Of a DNA stretch of 36,861 bases, positions 7,784 to 16,681 are shown one piece after another. The stretch comes from Streptococcus cristatus (GTDB lineage: Bacteria; Bacillota; Bacilli; Lactobacillales; Streptococcaceae). A model generated the notes under the pieces. That model saw only the letters and a list, made by a program, of their open reading frames with translations, was not told where the DNA came from and did no database searches. The translations under genes were made by a program, and so were the position numbers. Location of the stretch: assembly GCF_003943505.1 (NCBI RefSeq), contig NZ_RJPS01000010.1:18427-55287 (forward strand). The letters are read 5' to 3'. The stretch's first letter is position 1. Each line of letters begins with the position of its first letter.

Positions 7784-9247
7784 TTATTCTTTATCAGGTT
7801 GCCATTGCCAGCTTGCTCCAAATTGGGCGAGTAGCTCAAAGGAGGCTTCTGGTCCCATAGATCCGACAGGATATTCATGGAGTGGCACTTGATTTTGGCT
7901 CCAGAGTTCTTCGATGCGATCGATGAGCTCCCAGCTGGCTTTTACTTCGTCCCAATGACTGAAATTAGTTGAGTCGTTATTAAGGACATCAAAAATTAGT
8001 TTTTCATAAGGGTCTGGAGAGGCTCCTGAAGCTGTGGCATCTGTCCGATAATCTAATGAGATGGGAGCTAGATTAAAGAGTTCTCCAACTTCCTTGCCAT
8101 TAAGGCTGAGTGAAATCCCCTCGGTTGGCTGGATATAGATGGTTAGGACATTTGGTTTGAGAGGCTCACCAAAGATAGAGTCCATTTGCTTGAAGACGAT
8201 ATTGACATGGGTGCCTTTTTTGGTAAGGCGCTTCCCTGTTCGGAAGAAGAAAGGAACATCACGGAAGCGGTCGCTATCAATGAAGAAAGCCCCAGAAGCA
8301 AAGGTTTCAGTAGTAGACTCAGGATTGACATTTGGTTCGCTACGGTAGGAAATATATTTTCGACCGTTGATTTTGCCAGACTTGTACTGGCCGCGAATGA
8401 AGAAGCGTTTCAAATCTTCTTCGCTCGGCTGAACAAGGCGTTCAAAGACCTTGACCTTTTCTGCTCGGATATGGTCTTTGGTAAAGCTTTTTGGTTTGTC
8501 CATGGCCAGTAGTGAGAGGAGTTGTAGGGTGTGGTTTTGTACCATATCACGAAGGGCACCGGATTGATCATAGTAGCCACCGCGTTCTTCAACTCCCAAC
8601 TTTTCAGCAAAGGTAATCTGTACATTATCAATGTATTGGCGGTTCCAGACATTTTCAAAAAGCAGATTAGCAAAGCGGATGGCAAAAATCTTTTGAATCA
8701 TTTCCTTGCCTAGATAGTGGTCGATGCGGAAAATCTGTTCTTCGTCAAAGGTTGCCAATAGATCTTCGTTAAGCTTGCTGGCAGTTGCCAAATCTGTTCC
8801 GAAGGGTTTTTCGACAATCAGGCGTTCAAATCCTTTTCCATCAACGATTTGCTCAGACTTGAGATGCTTAGCAATGGTTCCGAAAAATTGTGGCGCCATA
8901 GAAAGGAAGAAGAGTTTGTTATTTTCTGCCTGGTATTGCTCGTTGAGCTTGTTTTGCAGCTTGCGCAATTCGATATAATGCTCGGTGTCTTGCACGTCAT
9001 GGCTTTGATAATAAAAGTGGCTGGCGAACTCTTGAGCCTGCTCGGCACTGTCGGCTAGGTCAGAGATTGACTCGACAACGACAGATTCGAAATATTCCTT
9101 GCTCCAAGGTCTGCGGGCAGTTCCGATTACGGCAAAATGTTGCGAAAGATTGCCAGATTTATAAAGTCGAAAGAGAGAAGGATAAAGCTTTCTTTGAGCC
9201 AAGTCTCCGCTGGCACCGAAAATTGTAATAATAACTTTTGAAGACAT
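7784..9247 (-). CDS. zwf: Glucose-6-phosphate 1-dehydrogenase
   Basis: 487 residues, the usual length. The N-terminal Rossmann fold begins with GASGDLAQRKLYPSLF (residues 11-26), binding NADP+. The EKPFG motif is at 146-150 and the substrate-site RIDHYLGKE motif at 174-182. It oxidises glucose 6-phosphate to 6-phosphogluconolactone, the entry step of the oxidative pentose-phosphate route that supplies NADPH and pentoses. It is transcribed alone, converging on mgtA, and shares the terminator with it. Several long open frames on the opposite strand here are shadows. Confidence 0.96.
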   Translation of the reverse strand: MSSKVIITIFGASGDLAQRKLYPSLFRLYKSGNLSQHFAVIGTARRPWSKEYFESVVVESISDLADSAEQAQEFASHFYYQSHDVQDTEHYIELRKLQNKLNEQYQAENNKLFFLSMAPQFFGTIAKHLKSEQIVDGKGFERLIVEKPFGTDLATASKLNEDLLATFDEEQIFRIDHYLGKEMIQKIFAIRFANLLFENVWNRQYIDNVQITFAEKLGVEERGGYYDQSGALRDMVQNHTLQLLSLLAMDKPKSFTKDHIRAEKVKVFERLVQPSEEDLKRFFIRGQYKSGKINGRKYISYRSEPNVNPESTTETFASGAFFIDSDRFRDVPFFFRTGKRLTKKGTHVNIVFKQMDSIFGEPLKPNVLTIYIQPTEGISLSLNGKEVGELFNLAPISLDYRTDATASGASPDPYEKLIFDVLNNDSTNFSHWDEVKASWELIDRIEELWSQNQVPLHEYPVGSMGPEASFELLAQFGASWQWQPDKE

Positions 9248-9281
9248 GATATCTATTACCTATCTAAATGTGATTGTCTCT

Positions 9282-9290
9282 ATTTTATCA
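9282..9290 (-). promoter_or_regulatory. Extended -10 promoter of zwf
   Basis: On the minus strand TGATAAAAT is an extended -10 element about 35 bases before the zwf ATG. The RBS upstream of the start is weak (TAGGTAA). Confidence 0.5.
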
Positions 9291-9329
9291 CAATTTTCAG
9301 AAAAATTGTATTTGAAAAATCTGGATTTG

Positions 9330-9362
9330 ACCAAAGAAAATATCCCGAGGGAAAGTCGGGAT
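9330..9362 (-). terminator. Probable terminator of the MFS transporter gene
   Basis: On the minus strand ATCCCGA (9362-9356) pairs with TCGGGAT (9348-9342), followed by ATTTTCTTT. The U tract is interrupted, so it is weaker than its neighbours. Confidence 0.6.
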
Positions 9363-9368
9363 AGAAAA

Positions 9369-10733
9369 TTAGGCTTCTTTCTTCTGATGAATCGCTCGAA
9401 ACAGAAAATAGTAGAAAATAAAGTTGCCTATTGCAAGAAGAAGAAGTAGGCTAAAGACATTGTGGGCGCCGCTTGTCGTATCGGGTGCTTGGTTAAGCAG
9501 GACAGCTGCAATTGCCGTTCCCAAGGCACCGGCAAAGGTTTGTGCTAGTTGAAAGAGGGCAGTCACATCCGCCGTTTTATCTCTGCTGACTTGAGAAGCT
9601 GATAAAGCCATGGTATTGTTGAAGGCCATGTTGCGTCCTAGAGTAAAGAGGATATAAAATCCTAAGATTAAAGGCAGATTGAGCCAGTTTGTAAAAAAGC
9701 TATAGACAATCATGACCAGAAAGACTAGGCTATTGCCGCCCAGCAGAGACAGTTTTGGGCCTTTGCTATCGTACAATTTTCCCAGAAAAGGCGACATGAA
9801 AGCTCCAATCATAGTTCCGGGAAGGAGGGAAAATCCAGCTTGAGCGGTGGAGACATTCTTGACTAGCACGAGAAAGTTGGGAATGAGAAAATTACTGGAT
9901 AGGTTGGAGAATTGGAAAATTAAAAAGGGCAGAATTCCAAAGAAAATTGTTGGTTCTTTCAAGATACGGATGTCCAGAAACGGATCTTGAACTGTCAGAC
10001 TCCGCCAGATAAAAAAGGCAAAGGAAAGGAAGAAAATGGCTAGATAAAGCCAATTGACACTATCACCACCTTCTAAACTGGAGATGGTCATCAGAGAAAA
10101 GGAAAGAGCTGTGGCGAGCGAGAGAAAGCCTAGCACATCAAAAGGACGCTTGCTTTTTCCTGCTGAATTTTCCAAGTTAACATAAGCCAGCAAAAAAGAG
10201 AGGATGGGAACTGGCATGATAAAGCTGTAGATCATGTGCCAGTCGAAGGAGCCAATCATGAATCCTCCGTAGGTCGGACCGATGGCTGGTGCCAGACTGA
10301 TAACTAGGCCACTCAACCCCATATAAAATCCGATTTTCTGCCGAGGAATCCGCTCCACGATGAGATTAAACATAAGTGGAATGGCAATCCCAGTCGCTCC
10401 CCCCTGAAGGATCCGTCCCAGCATAAGGGAAGTAAAGTCTGGGGCAATCATAGCAATCAGATTACCAAGGGTAAAGATGGAAAGTGAGGTAAAGAGGATG
10501 CGACGCTCCGTCCAATTGTGGGCTAGAGTTGCGCCTAAAGTTATGGTGATGGCGACGGCTAGCAGATAGCCAGTCGTAATCCATTGTAGCACTCCTAGGC
10601 TCAGACCAAATACTTTGCTGAGGTGGGGAAAGGTCACATTCATACTGGTCTCTGAAAGAATTCCAGCAAAGGTGACTAAGGCCACAGCCAGAATAGAAAG
10701 CAAATCTCGTTTCTCTACTTTTTCTTGATTCAT
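9369..10733 (-). CDS. DHA2-type MFS drug/proton antiporter
   Basis: 454 residues, very hydrophobic, with an estimated 12 to 14 membrane helices. The N-terminal half shows DHA2/EmrB-QacA family features: ETSMNVTFPHLSKVFGLS in and after helix 1, QWITTGYLLAVAI in helix 2, LGRILQGGATGIAIPLMF in helix 4, and the motif-C-like LAPAIGPTYGGF in helix 5. Such transporters export hydrophobic cations or other toxic compounds in exchange for protons, but the substrate cannot be inferred. The gene stands alone between its own promoter and terminator. Start ATG has RBS AAAGGAGT. No local regulator gene is next to it. Confidence 0.85.
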   Translation of the reverse strand: MNQEKVEKRDLLSILAVALVTFAGILSETSMNVTFPHLSKVFGLSLGVLQWITTGYLLAVAITITLGATLAHNWTERRILFTSLSIFTLGNLIAMIAPDFTSLMLGRILQGGATGIAIPLMFNLIVERIPRQKIGFYMGLSGLVISLAPAIGPTYGGFMIGSFDWHMIYSFIMPVPILSFLLAYVNLENSAGKSKRPFDVLGFLSLATALSFSLMTISSLEGGDSVNWLYLAIFFLSFAFFIWRSLTVQDPFLDIRILKEPTIFFGILPFLIFQFSNLSSNFLIPNFLVLVKNVSTAQAGFSLLPGTMIGAFMSPFLGKLYDSKGPKLSLLGGNSLVFLVMIVYSFFTNWLNLPLILGFYILFTLGRNMAFNNTMALSASQVSRDKTADVTALFQLAQTFAGALGTAIAAVLLNQAPDTTSGAHNVFSLLLLLAIGNFIFYYFLFRAIHQKKEA

Positions 10734-10765
10734 AAAAACAACTCCTTTTCAAATGAGATAGTATT

Positions 10766-10774
10766 ATTGTAGCA
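10766..10774 (-). promoter_or_regulatory. Extended -10 promoter of the MFS gene
   Basis: On the minus strand TGCTACAAT forms an extended -10 element about 32 bases before the start codon. I see nothing else clear in the interval 10775-10894. Confidence 0.55.
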
Positions 10775-10894
10775 CGATTTTCCAAGAGAGGAGAGAAAAA
10801 AGTTAAATAGCAACTTTAATCAAGGATCTTGTACTTTATAAAAGTTGGTCATAACAACTTAGTAAAAGGGAAGGAATGAATTGCAAGGCTTGCA

Positions 10895-10936
10895 TATAAA
10901 AGAAACACCCATGAAAATGGCTTTTCACAGGTGTTT
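10895..10936 (-). terminator. Terminator of the microprotein-permease-TIGR03943 unit
   Basis: On the minus strand AAACACC (10936-10930) pairs with GGTGTTT (10909-10903). An inner TGAAAA/TTTTCA stem lies within, and CTTTTATATG follows. It lies 5 bases after the last gene of the unit. Confidence 0.75.
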
Positions 10937-10940
10937 GACT

Positions 10941-11756
10941 TTAAAAGACCCGATAGACGTAAGGGTTGTCCGGCTTTTCTACCTTATCAAAGCTTTCAAC
11001 TTCTAGAGTTGGAAGGCTTTGTCCTAGGGTTTTATGGTAGTGCATGGCAAGTTTCCCCTTGGCATGAATCCAGGTATTATTCTCGAAATGCTGGGTATTT
11101 CCAGTCGTCAAGAGGCCATAGACACCCGAGTCAGCGATACAATGGATAATACCGAAGCGAAAGAGAAATTGACTCTTTTGGTCGCTGGGGTCGTTGTAGA
11201 CAAAGCCAGTGAACTCCAGCGTTTTGCCTACAAACTCGTCGGGATAATCATAGATGACCTCCATGACTTCCATGTAGTTCTCAGTTGTGACCTGAATGGT
11301 ATCTTGCTTGACATATTTCTTGGCGGCAGCACGCATTTCTTTTTCGTAAGCCCCTTTGGTAAAGTAGGTGCTGGTGTCCGGCTTTAGGTATTGGCTGGTT
11401 GTGCCTTCGTCCTGCTGGACAGCTGCAGAAGTTCCCTCAGCCAGTGGGAAATGAAATCCTTTGGCCGAAACGGTGGTCGAATCCAAGGTGACAGTTGGAA
11501 AGAAAATTCCCACAAAGAGCGGAATGACAAGGAGCAGCACGCTGCCTAACTTTGTCCAGCGAGTGCTTAAATGACTGTGGACCTCCATCTTTTTCATCCA
11601 GATGATCAGCTGCACGACTGCCAAGATAAAGGACAAAATCATAGATAGATAAGCCAGATAGGAATAGTGGAGATTGATGTATTGGTTGAGCTTGCCCGTC
11701 AGCTGTAGATACATAGTAATCTCAAAGTAGCCGACTAAGATTAGAAATCGAATCAT
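10941..11756 (-). CDS. TIGR03943 family membrane protein (partner of UPF0718 permease)
   Basis: 271 residues from the ATG at 11756, chosen because it overlaps the permease stop by four bases (ATGA); the longer frame from an upstream TTG has no advantage. The N-terminus has two membrane helices with a short loop (roughly residues 1-20 and 35-55), a basic stretch, a third helix (about 75-95), then an extracytoplasmic or soluble C-terminal domain with the conserved FTGFVYNDP segment and an HCIADSG segment. The family (B. subtilis YcgQ-like) nearly always follows a UPF0718 permease gene. The biochemical function is unknown; a role with the permease in transport of a metal or metabolite is inference from neighbourhood alone. 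Confidence 0.8.
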   Translation of the reverse strand: MIRFLILVGYFEITMYLQLTGKLNQYINLHYSYLAYLSMILSFILAVVQLIIWMKKMEVHSHLSTRWTKLGSVLLLVIPLFVGIFFPTVTLDSTTVSAKGFHFPLAEGTSAAVQQDEGTTSQYLKPDTSTYFTKGAYEKEMRAAAKKYVKQDTIQVTTENYMEVMEVIYDYPDEFVGKTLEFTGFVYNDPSDQKSQFLFRFGIIHCIADSGVYGLLTTGNTQHFENNTWIHAKGKLAMHYHKTLGQSLPTLEVESFDKVEKPDNPYVYRVF

Positions 11757-12658
11757 AGCACTACCCCCACAAGCCAAGAGTAAAGAAAGACGACGACGGT
11801 AACCAGGCTGATAAATTGCCAGATAAAGTGTGTCTTAAAGTAGTTTTTCATCATCAGCAGATTCTTGACATCTAGCATAGGACCAATGACCAAGAAAGCT
11901 AAGACTGGCGATACGCCGAAGCTAGCAATCAAGGAGCTCCCAATGAAAGCATCAGCTTCGCTGCAAAGTGAGAGCAGGAAGGACAGCAGCATGAGCAGGA
12001 GAATAGCGACAGCTGGTGTCGAGCTGATAGAGGTCAGGATTCTGGTTGGCACATAGACTTGGACCAAGCTGGCGAAGAGACAGCCAAAGACCAGATAGCG
12101 GCCAGTGTCGAAAAATTCATCAATAGCCTGCACAAAGACCTGAAAAAACTTTTGTCCCTTGCTGAGATGTGAAAAGTCATGCTCATGAACAGCCTTGCGA
12201 TTTTCTTTCTGAATATTGCTATCCGCAAAGAAGCCCAGAAAAATCCCTAAAAGAATAGCCACGACCATAGAACCTAAAGCACGAAGCAGAGCCATTCGGA
12301 AGGAATTTCCAAAAGCTGAGTAGGTCGCAAAGAGCACGATGGGGTTGATGACTGGAGCCGTTACCAGAAAAGGCACAGCCGTGTAACTGGGAACTTTCTT
12401 TTCCAAGAAGCGGTTTATAATGGGAACGATTCCGCACTCACAGGAAGGAAAGACTATGCCAATCAAGCTTCCAAAGAATATCCGAGCCCATTTGTTCTTG
12501 GGCAGGAAACGATAAACCTTGTCTGGCGTGACATACACCTCGATAAAGCCAGAAATGATACTTCCGATCAAGACAAAAGGCAGGGCCTCAATGATAATGG
12601 AGAGAAAAATAGCTCCAGCCTGTAAAACGCTGGAAGGAAGATTTGAAAAGAAGCTCAT
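11753..12658 (-). CDS. UPF0718/DUF318 family permease (YcgR/ArsP-like)
   Basis: 301 residues with about eight membrane helices. It carries the family hallmark FPSCECGIVPI (C73 and C75, residues 70-80) and a TAPVINPIVLF segment (about residues 99-109), plus a second related half with SLCSEADAFIGSSL. Relatives include ArsP, an organoarsenical efflux permease, and B. subtilis YcgR; the substrate here is unknown. The two cysteines could bind a metal or metalloid. The start overlaps the stop of the 45-aa upstream gene by ATGA, and its own stop overlaps the next start in the same way, so the three are translationally coupled. Confidence 0.82.
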   Translation of the reverse strand: MSFFSNLPSSVLQAGAIFLSIIIEALPFVLIGSIISGFIEVYVTPDKVYRFLPKNKWARIFFGSLIGIVFPSCECGIVPIINRFLEKKVPSYTAVPFLVTAPVINPIVLFATYSAFGNSFRMALLRALGSMVVAILLGIFLGFFADSNIQKENRKAVHEHDFSHLSKGQKFFQVFVQAIDEFFDTGRYLVFGCLFASLVQVYVPTRILTSISSTPAVAILLLMLLSFLLSLCSEADAFIGSSLIASFGVSPVLAFLVIGPMLDVKNLLMMKNYFKTHFIWQFISLVTVVVFLYSWLVGVVL

Positions 12659-12792
12659 GCTTTTTTAGCCTTGTCTTCAGCTTCTTTTTTCTTTTTGTCA
12701 TCTGGAAATTCGACTTTTTCAAGCTTGGGCAGAGTGGCAAACTCCTCGAACATCTTGTCTAAATCGTCTGTTTTGGTAAATTTCACAGCCAT
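12655..12792 (-). CDS. 45-aa SPJ_0845-type microprotein
   Basis: A short gene with ATG at 12792 and RBS GAGGTG. It encodes a very charged peptide beginning MAVKFTKTDDLDKMFEEF and ending in a Lys/Glu-rich tail (KKKKEAEDKAKKA). It resembles the small streptococcal proteins named SPJ_0845 family, whose function is unknown. Its TGA overlaps the ATG of the permease (ATGA), which supports real translation. It has a promoter of its own. The predicted form is a short amphipathic helix plus a disordered lysine-rich tail; no signal peptide or membrane helix. Confidence 0.75.
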   Translation of the reverse strand: MAVKFTKTDDLDKMFEEFATLPKLEKVEFPDDKKKKEAEDKAKKA

Positions 12793-12823
12793 AAAGGCAC
12801 CTCATTTCTAAAATAATAATTCT

Positions 12824-12829
12824 ATTATA
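12824..12829 (-). promoter_or_regulatory. -10 element of the microprotein-permease unit
   Basis: TATAAT on the minus strand, 31 bases before the microprotein start. The region upstream is T-rich with no clear -35 hexamer. Confidence 0.55.
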
Positions 12830-12944
12830 CTACCAAAAGAAAAAAAATGATATTTTCAGCCATGATTGATCAGAGAGAGCAGACTCACCCTAGCAAAAAA
12901 AGATGGATTAAACTAGTCTTTATAGATTTTCCAGCTTCATATTA

Positions 12945-12953
12945 TGATATAAT
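12945..12953 (+). promoter_or_regulatory. Extended -10 promoter of tex, nearly leaderless
   Basis: TGATATAAT is a strong extended -10 element that ends only 9 bases before the tex ATG at 12963. The expected start of transcription is 12959-12961, leaving a 5' leader of 0-4 bases. No Shine-Dalgarno sequence is present. Confidence 0.75.
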
Positions 12954-12962
12954 AGAAGCGTT

Positions 12963-15095
12963 ATGGAAAATATAAATATTGAAAAAATTGCTCAGAAATT
13001 GGGCCTTAAAGAAAGCCAAGTATCACAGGTCTTAGAACTGACCGCTGAAGGCAATACCATTCCTTTTATTGCTCGTTACCGTAAGGAAATGACAGGAAAT
13101 CTGGATGAGGTCGAGATTAAGGCGATCATTGATTTGGATAAGAGTATGACCGCTTTGGTAGAGCGTAAAGCAACGGTCTTGGCCAAGATTGAGGAGCAGG
13201 GCAAACTAACGGATGCACTGCGCTCTGAGATTGAAGCTGCTGAAAAGCTGGCTGATGTGGAAGAGCTTTATCTGCCTTACAAGGAGAAGCGCCGTACCAA
13301 GGCTACTATTGCGCGTGAAGCTGGCCTCTTTCCTTTGGCTCGCCTAATCCTACAAGATGCGGCTAATCTGCAGGAAGAAGCTGAGAAACTGACTAGTGAA
13401 GCCTTTCCAACATCAGAAGCTGCTCTAGCTGGAGCAGTGGATATTCTGACTGAGGCAATTTCCGAAGATACCAAGCTGCGGGCTTGGACCTACCATGAGA
13501 TTCAGACAAATTCTTCTATCGTATCTAGTCTCAAAGATGGTGATTTGGATGAAAAGCAGGTCTTCCAGATTTATTATGATTTTTCCGAAAAAGTAGCGAC
13601 TATGCAAGGCTACCGTACCCTGGCTCTTAACCGTGGTGAGAAGCTAGGTATTCTCAAGGTTGGTTTTGAGCACAATATGGAGAAAATTCTGCGCTTCTTT
13701 GAAGTGCGTTTCAAGGTGAAAAATGCCTATATCATCGAAGCTATCCAGCAAGCGGTTAAAAAGAAAATCATTCCAGCCATGGAGCGCCGTATTCGGACCG
13801 AGCTGACCGAGGCCGCTGAGGATGGAGCGATTCAGCTCTTCTCAGAAAATCTCCGAAATCTTCTCCTGATTGCCCCTCTCAAAGGTCGCGTAGTACTGGG
13901 CTTTGACCCAGCTTTTCGGACAGGAGCTAAGCTGGCTGTTGTGGATCCAACAGGCAAGATGCTGACGACTCATGTTATCTATCCCGTGCCACCAGCAAAG
14001 CCAGCTCAGATTGAAGCATCTAAGAAAGAGTTGTCAGAGCTGATTGAGCAGTTTGGCGTGGAAATCATCGCCATCGGAAACGGAACGGCCAGTCGAGAAA
14101 GCGAAGCTTTTGTAGCAGAAGTTTTGAAATCTCATCCGAATGTCAGCTATGTCATCGTCAATGAGAGCGGAGCATCTGTCTACTCTGCTAGTGAACTGGC
14201 TCGTCACGAGTTTCCAGATTTGACCGTTGAAAAGCGCTCAGCTATTTCCATTGCCCGCCGTCTGCAAGATCCTTTAGCTGAGCTGGTTAAGATTGATCCT
14301 AAGTCTATCGGAGTTGGCCAGTACCAGCATGATGTCGGCCAGAAAAAACTGTCTGAAAGTCTGGACTTTGTCGTGGATACCGTGGTTAACCAAGTCGGAG
14401 TCAATATCAACACTGCCAGTCCTGCCCTGCTGGCCCATGTAGCTGGTCTTAATAAAACTATCTCAGAAAATATTGTCAAGTATCGGGAAACGGAAGGCTT
14501 GATTCGGTCTCGCGAGGCCATCAAGAAAGTGCCGCGGCTAGGCGCAAAGGCTTTTGAACAGGCAGCCGGCTTCCTGCGTATTCCCGAAAGTGATAACCTG
14601 CTAGACAATACAGGCGTTCACCCAGAGTCTTATAAGGCAGTGGAAGAGCTCTTTAAGCGTCTGGAAATCAGCAGTTTGGATGAAGCAGCCCAAGCCAAAT
14701 TAAAAGCAGTGCAGACTGCTAGTTTGGCTGCAGAGCTAGGCTTGGGAGAAGAAACCCTCAAAGATATTATTGCTGATTTGCTCAAGCCTGGCAGAGATTT
14801 GCGTGATTCCTTTGACGCGCCAGTTCTGCGGCAGGATGTCTTGGATATCAAGGACCTACGTATCGGTCAAAAACTGGAGGGCGTTGTCCGCAATGTTGTC
14901 GATTTCGGAGCCTTTGTGGATATCGGTATCCACGAAGACGGTCTTATCCATATCTCCAAGCTGAGCTCAGACTATATTAAGCATCCTAGTCAAGTCCTAT
15001 CTGTTGGTGACTTGGTCACTGTCTGGGTGGATAAATTGGATGTGGAACGGGAGAAGGTTAACCTCTCTCTGATAGCGCCAAATGAATCTAACTAA
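12963..15095 (+). CDS. tex: Tex family RNA-binding/transcription accessory protein
   Basis: 710 residues, the usual length. In order: N-terminal helical Tex domain with [15 protein letters not shown] (residues 31-45); YqgF/RNase-H-like domain beginning [17 protein letters not shown] (312-328); helix-hairpin-helix region with [10 protein letters not shown] (481-490) and [17 protein letters not shown]; and a C-terminal S1 RNA-binding domain (about 634-703) with [11 protein letters not shown] and LIHISKLS. Tex proteins bind nucleic acid and the transcription machinery and affect expression of surface or toxin genes in several bacteria; the precise role is unsettled. The start is supported by the match of the N-terminus to the family. 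No RBS is present and the promoter abuts the start, so the mRNA may be leaderless. It overlaps sprT by 14 bases. Confidence 0.95.
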   Translation: MENINIEKIAQKLGLKESQVSQVLELTAEGNTIPFIARYRKEMTGNLDEVEIKAIIDLDKSMTALVERKATVLAKIEEQGKLTDALRSEIEAAEKLADVEELYLPYKEKRRTKATIAREAGLFPLARLILQDAANLQEEAEKLTSEAFPTSEAALAGAVDILTEAISEDTKLRAWTYHEIQTNSSIVSSLKDGDLDEKQVFQIYYDFSEKVATMQGYRTLALNRGEKLGILKVGFEHNMEKILRFFEVRFKVKNAYIIEAIQQAVKKKIIPAMERRIRTELTEAAEDGAIQLFSENLRNLLLIAPLKGRVVLGFDPAFRTGAKLAVVDPTGKMLTTHVIYPVPPAKPAQIEASKKELSELIEQFGVEIIAIGNGTASRESEAFVAEVLKSHPNVSYVIVNESGASVYSASELARHEFPDLTVEKRSAISIARRLQDPLAELVKIDPKSIGVGQYQHDVGQKKLSESLDFVVDTVVNQVGVNINTASPALLAHVAGLNKTISENIVKYRETEGLIRSREAIKKVPRLGAKAFEQAAGFLRIPESDNLLDNTGVHPESYKAVEELFKRLEISSLDEAAQAKLKAVQTASLAAELGLGEETLKDIIADLLKPGRDLRDSFDAPVLRQDVLDIKDLRIGQKLEGVVRNVVDFGAFVDIGIHEDGLIHISKLSSDYIKHPSQVLSVGDLVTVWVDKLDVEREKVNLSLIAPNESN

Positions 15096-15531
15096 CTACG
15101 TCAAGCAGGTGTCGCTAGAAGATTTTGGCTGGGAATTTCGCCACCAAGCTTTTTGGAATAAGCGTCTCCGTACTACAGGAGGACGCTTCTTTCCTAAAGA
15201 TGGCCATCTGGATTTCAATCCCAAAATCTATGAAACTTTTGGGCTGGAGACCTTTCGAAAAATTGTCCGCCATGAGTTGGTCCACTATCATCTTTATTAT
15301 CAGGGCAAGGGTTACCGCCATGGAGATAGGGATTTTAAAGAATTGCTCAAGCAGGTAGATGGTTTGCGCTATGCTCCATCCTTGTCCAACTCGCAAGCCT
15401 TTCTCATCTATAAATGCCTGAGTTGCGGAGCACTTATCCATCGTAGACGCAGAGTCAATCTTCAAAAATACCGTTGCGGTCGCTGTAGAGGTCAACTGTC
15501 CTTCCTCAAAGAGGAAACAAACAGAGAGTGA
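15082..15531 (+). CDS. SprT-like zinc metalloprotease-fold protein
   Basis: 149 residues. The metal site is HELVH (H64, E65, H68), with a further histidine at H80 in YRHGDRDF. The C-terminus forms a zinc ribbon with C112-x2-C115 and C132-x2-C135. This is the SprT domain, related to the eukaryotic DNA-protein crosslink protease Spartan; the bacterial function is not established. It starts inside the last codons of tex (ATG within the tex end, 14-base overlap), so the two are translated together, a pairing common in streptococci. A terminator follows. Confidence 0.88.
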   Translation: MNLTNYVKQVSLEDFGWEFRHQAFWNKRLRTTGGRFFPKDGHLDFNPKIYETFGLETFRKIVRHELVHYHLYYQGKGYRHGDRDFKELLKQVDGLRYAPSLSNSQAFLIYKCLSCGALIHRRRRVNLQKYRCGRCRGQLSFLKEETNRE

Positions 15532-15555
15532 GCGGATTAAATCGGATAGATGCAG

Positions 15556-15582
15556 AATCAGCCTTGGGGCTGATTTTTTTGT
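15556..15582 (+). terminator. Terminator of tex-sprT
   Basis: AATCAGCC (15556-15563) and GGCTGATT (15568-15575) form an 8-bp stem with a TTGG loop, followed by a run of T. Confidence 0.88.
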
Positions 15583-15592
15583 TATCCCGCTA

Positions 15593-15601
15593 TGATAAAA
15601 T
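15593..15601 (+). promoter_or_regulatory. Extended -10 promoter of the PspC-domain gene
   Basis: TGATAAAAT, about 32 bases before the ATG at 15633. It follows directly after the tex-sprT terminator. Confidence 0.5.
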
Positions 15602-15632
15602 GAAGGAAAGAATGAGAGTTGAGGTCATCATC

Positions 15633-15905
15633 ATGAAAACTAAGTTTTATAAACTAAGAAGAAACCGAGTAATTTCTGGGGTTTTGTCGGGATTGGCTGA
15701 TAAATTTAACTTTGATCTTGGTTTGTTACGCTTTTTATTCATCATCTTTACAGTTTTCAATTTTGGCTTAGGCATTTTGATTTATATTTTGCTGGCCATC
15801 GTGATGCCTTACAAGGAAGATGTGGAAGCGGAAATGTATGGAACCGGCCCTCGCAAAATGAAAGATGCCGAGCCAATCAATGACAATGACGGCTGGTTTT
15901 GGTAA
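15633..15905 (+). CDS. PspC domain-containing small membrane protein
   Basis: 90 residues from the ATG at 15633. The open frame extends upstream to 15528, but that part crosses the tex-sprT terminator and lacks a RBS, while GTTGAGG precedes 15633. The protein starts with a basic stretch MKTKFYKLRRNRVISGVLSGLADKF with the PspC GVxxGLA-type motif, followed by one or two membrane helices (about residues 30-60), the MPYKED turn and a short acidic tail. PspC-domain proteins belong to envelope-stress systems in other bacteria; in streptococci the role of this short form is not established. Confidence 0.8.
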   Translation: MKTKFYKLRRNRVISGVLSGLADKFNFDLGLLRFLFIIFTVFNFGLGILIYILLAIVMPYKEDVEAEMYGTGPRKMKDAEPINDNDGWFW

Positions 15906-15918
15906 TTATGAAAGAGCG

Positions 15919-15945
15919 AAATTCGGGTAGTGTTCCCGAATTTTT
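15919..15945 (+). terminator. Terminator of the PspC gene
   Basis: AAATTCGGG (15919-15927) pairs with CCCGAATTT (15935-15943), followed by T residues. Confidence 0.85.
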
Positions 15946-16046
15946 GCTAGATGTAGAGGAAACGAAAAGAGAGAATCTAGGGAAGCGTAGCTGACTGAAT
16001 CTGGAAGCTATTGCCGAAAGATGAATGACTTATCCAAGGAGGAAAT

Positions 16047-16538
16047 ATGACAGAAGTTTGGAATGCTTATGACTTAAATCGAAATCAACTCCCTCATTTC
16101 TTAGTTCGAGGAGAAAAAATTCCTGAAGGCCAGTTTCATCTCTGTGTCAATGTCTTGGTTCGCCATCAGGATGGTGATATTCTCTTTATGCGGCGGTCAG
16201 CAAATAAAAGTCTCTATCCTGGCTATTATGAGTTCGGAGCGGGAGGTAGTGTATTGGCAGGAGAGGATAGTCAGACAGCCGCCCTGCGGGAACTAGAAGA
16301 AGAAACAGGTCTGGTTCCTGACAGTATCAGACTGTTGGAGCAGGTGTGCTCTGTTGAAGACCAGTGCCACTTTGACTTCTATGAAGCGGTGGTGTCTGGG
16401 GACAAGAGCCAAGTTCGCTATCAGGTAGGCGAAACCGATGCTCATCTCTGGCTGCCTCTAAGTGAAATACCAGCCTTTATCGAGAGCCATCCTTGCTTTC
16501 AAAATCAAAAAAGAGTTCTTAAAAAATGGATTGGCTAG
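16047..16538 (+). CDS. NUDIX hydrolase
   Basis: 163 residues with a full Nudix box at residues 67-89: G67, E73, REL at 81-83, EE at 85-86, G88 and L89. Upstream lies the LFMRRSANKSLYPGYYEFGAGG strand region, and the layout resembles the YfcD/isopentenyl-diphosphate isomerase-like branch. Such enzymes cleave nucleoside diphosphates linked to a second moiety, with Mg2+ or Mn2+. The substrate is unknown. The RBS AAGGAGGAAAT is very strong. The gene seems monocistronic, between the PspC terminator and the hprK promoter. Confidence 0.88.
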   Translation: MTEVWNAYDLNRNQLPHFLVRGEKIPEGQFHLCVNVLVRHQDGDILFMRRSANKSLYPGYYEFGAGGSVLAGEDSQTAALRELEEETGLVPDSIRLLEQVCSVEDQCHFDFYEAVVSGDKSQVRYQVGETDAHLWLPLSEIPAFIESHPCFQNQKRVLKKWIG

Positions 16539-16642
16539 TTATTTTGACTGGCCTTTTTGATGGCTGGCAGATATTTTTACAAGCATTTAGGGAAAAATCC
16601 TGCTTAATTTCCAATCTTAAAAACTCTTTTAGGGTAAAAATT

Positions 16643-16651
16643 TGCTATAAT
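16643..16651 (+). promoter_or_regulatory. Extended -10 promoter of hprK-lgt operon
   Basis: TGCTATAAT, about 30 bases before the hprK ATG. The RBS GAAGGGAGC follows. Confidence 0.7.
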
Positions 16652-16681
16652 AGAGAAAGATAAATTTGAAGGGAGCAGGGA

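Noticed and set aside
8139-9058. Several open frames antisense to zwf
   Set aside because: They arise from codon bias on the opposite strand; zwf is intact with all motifs.
11757-11777. TTG start adding seven residues to the TIGR03943 protein
   Set aside because: The ATG at 11756 overlaps the permease stop in an ATGA arrangement, like the upstream junction of the same unit.
15528-15632. N-terminal extension of the PspC-domain protein
   Set aside because: It would cross the tex-sprT terminator and the promoter; the family N-terminus starts at 15633 with its own RBS.
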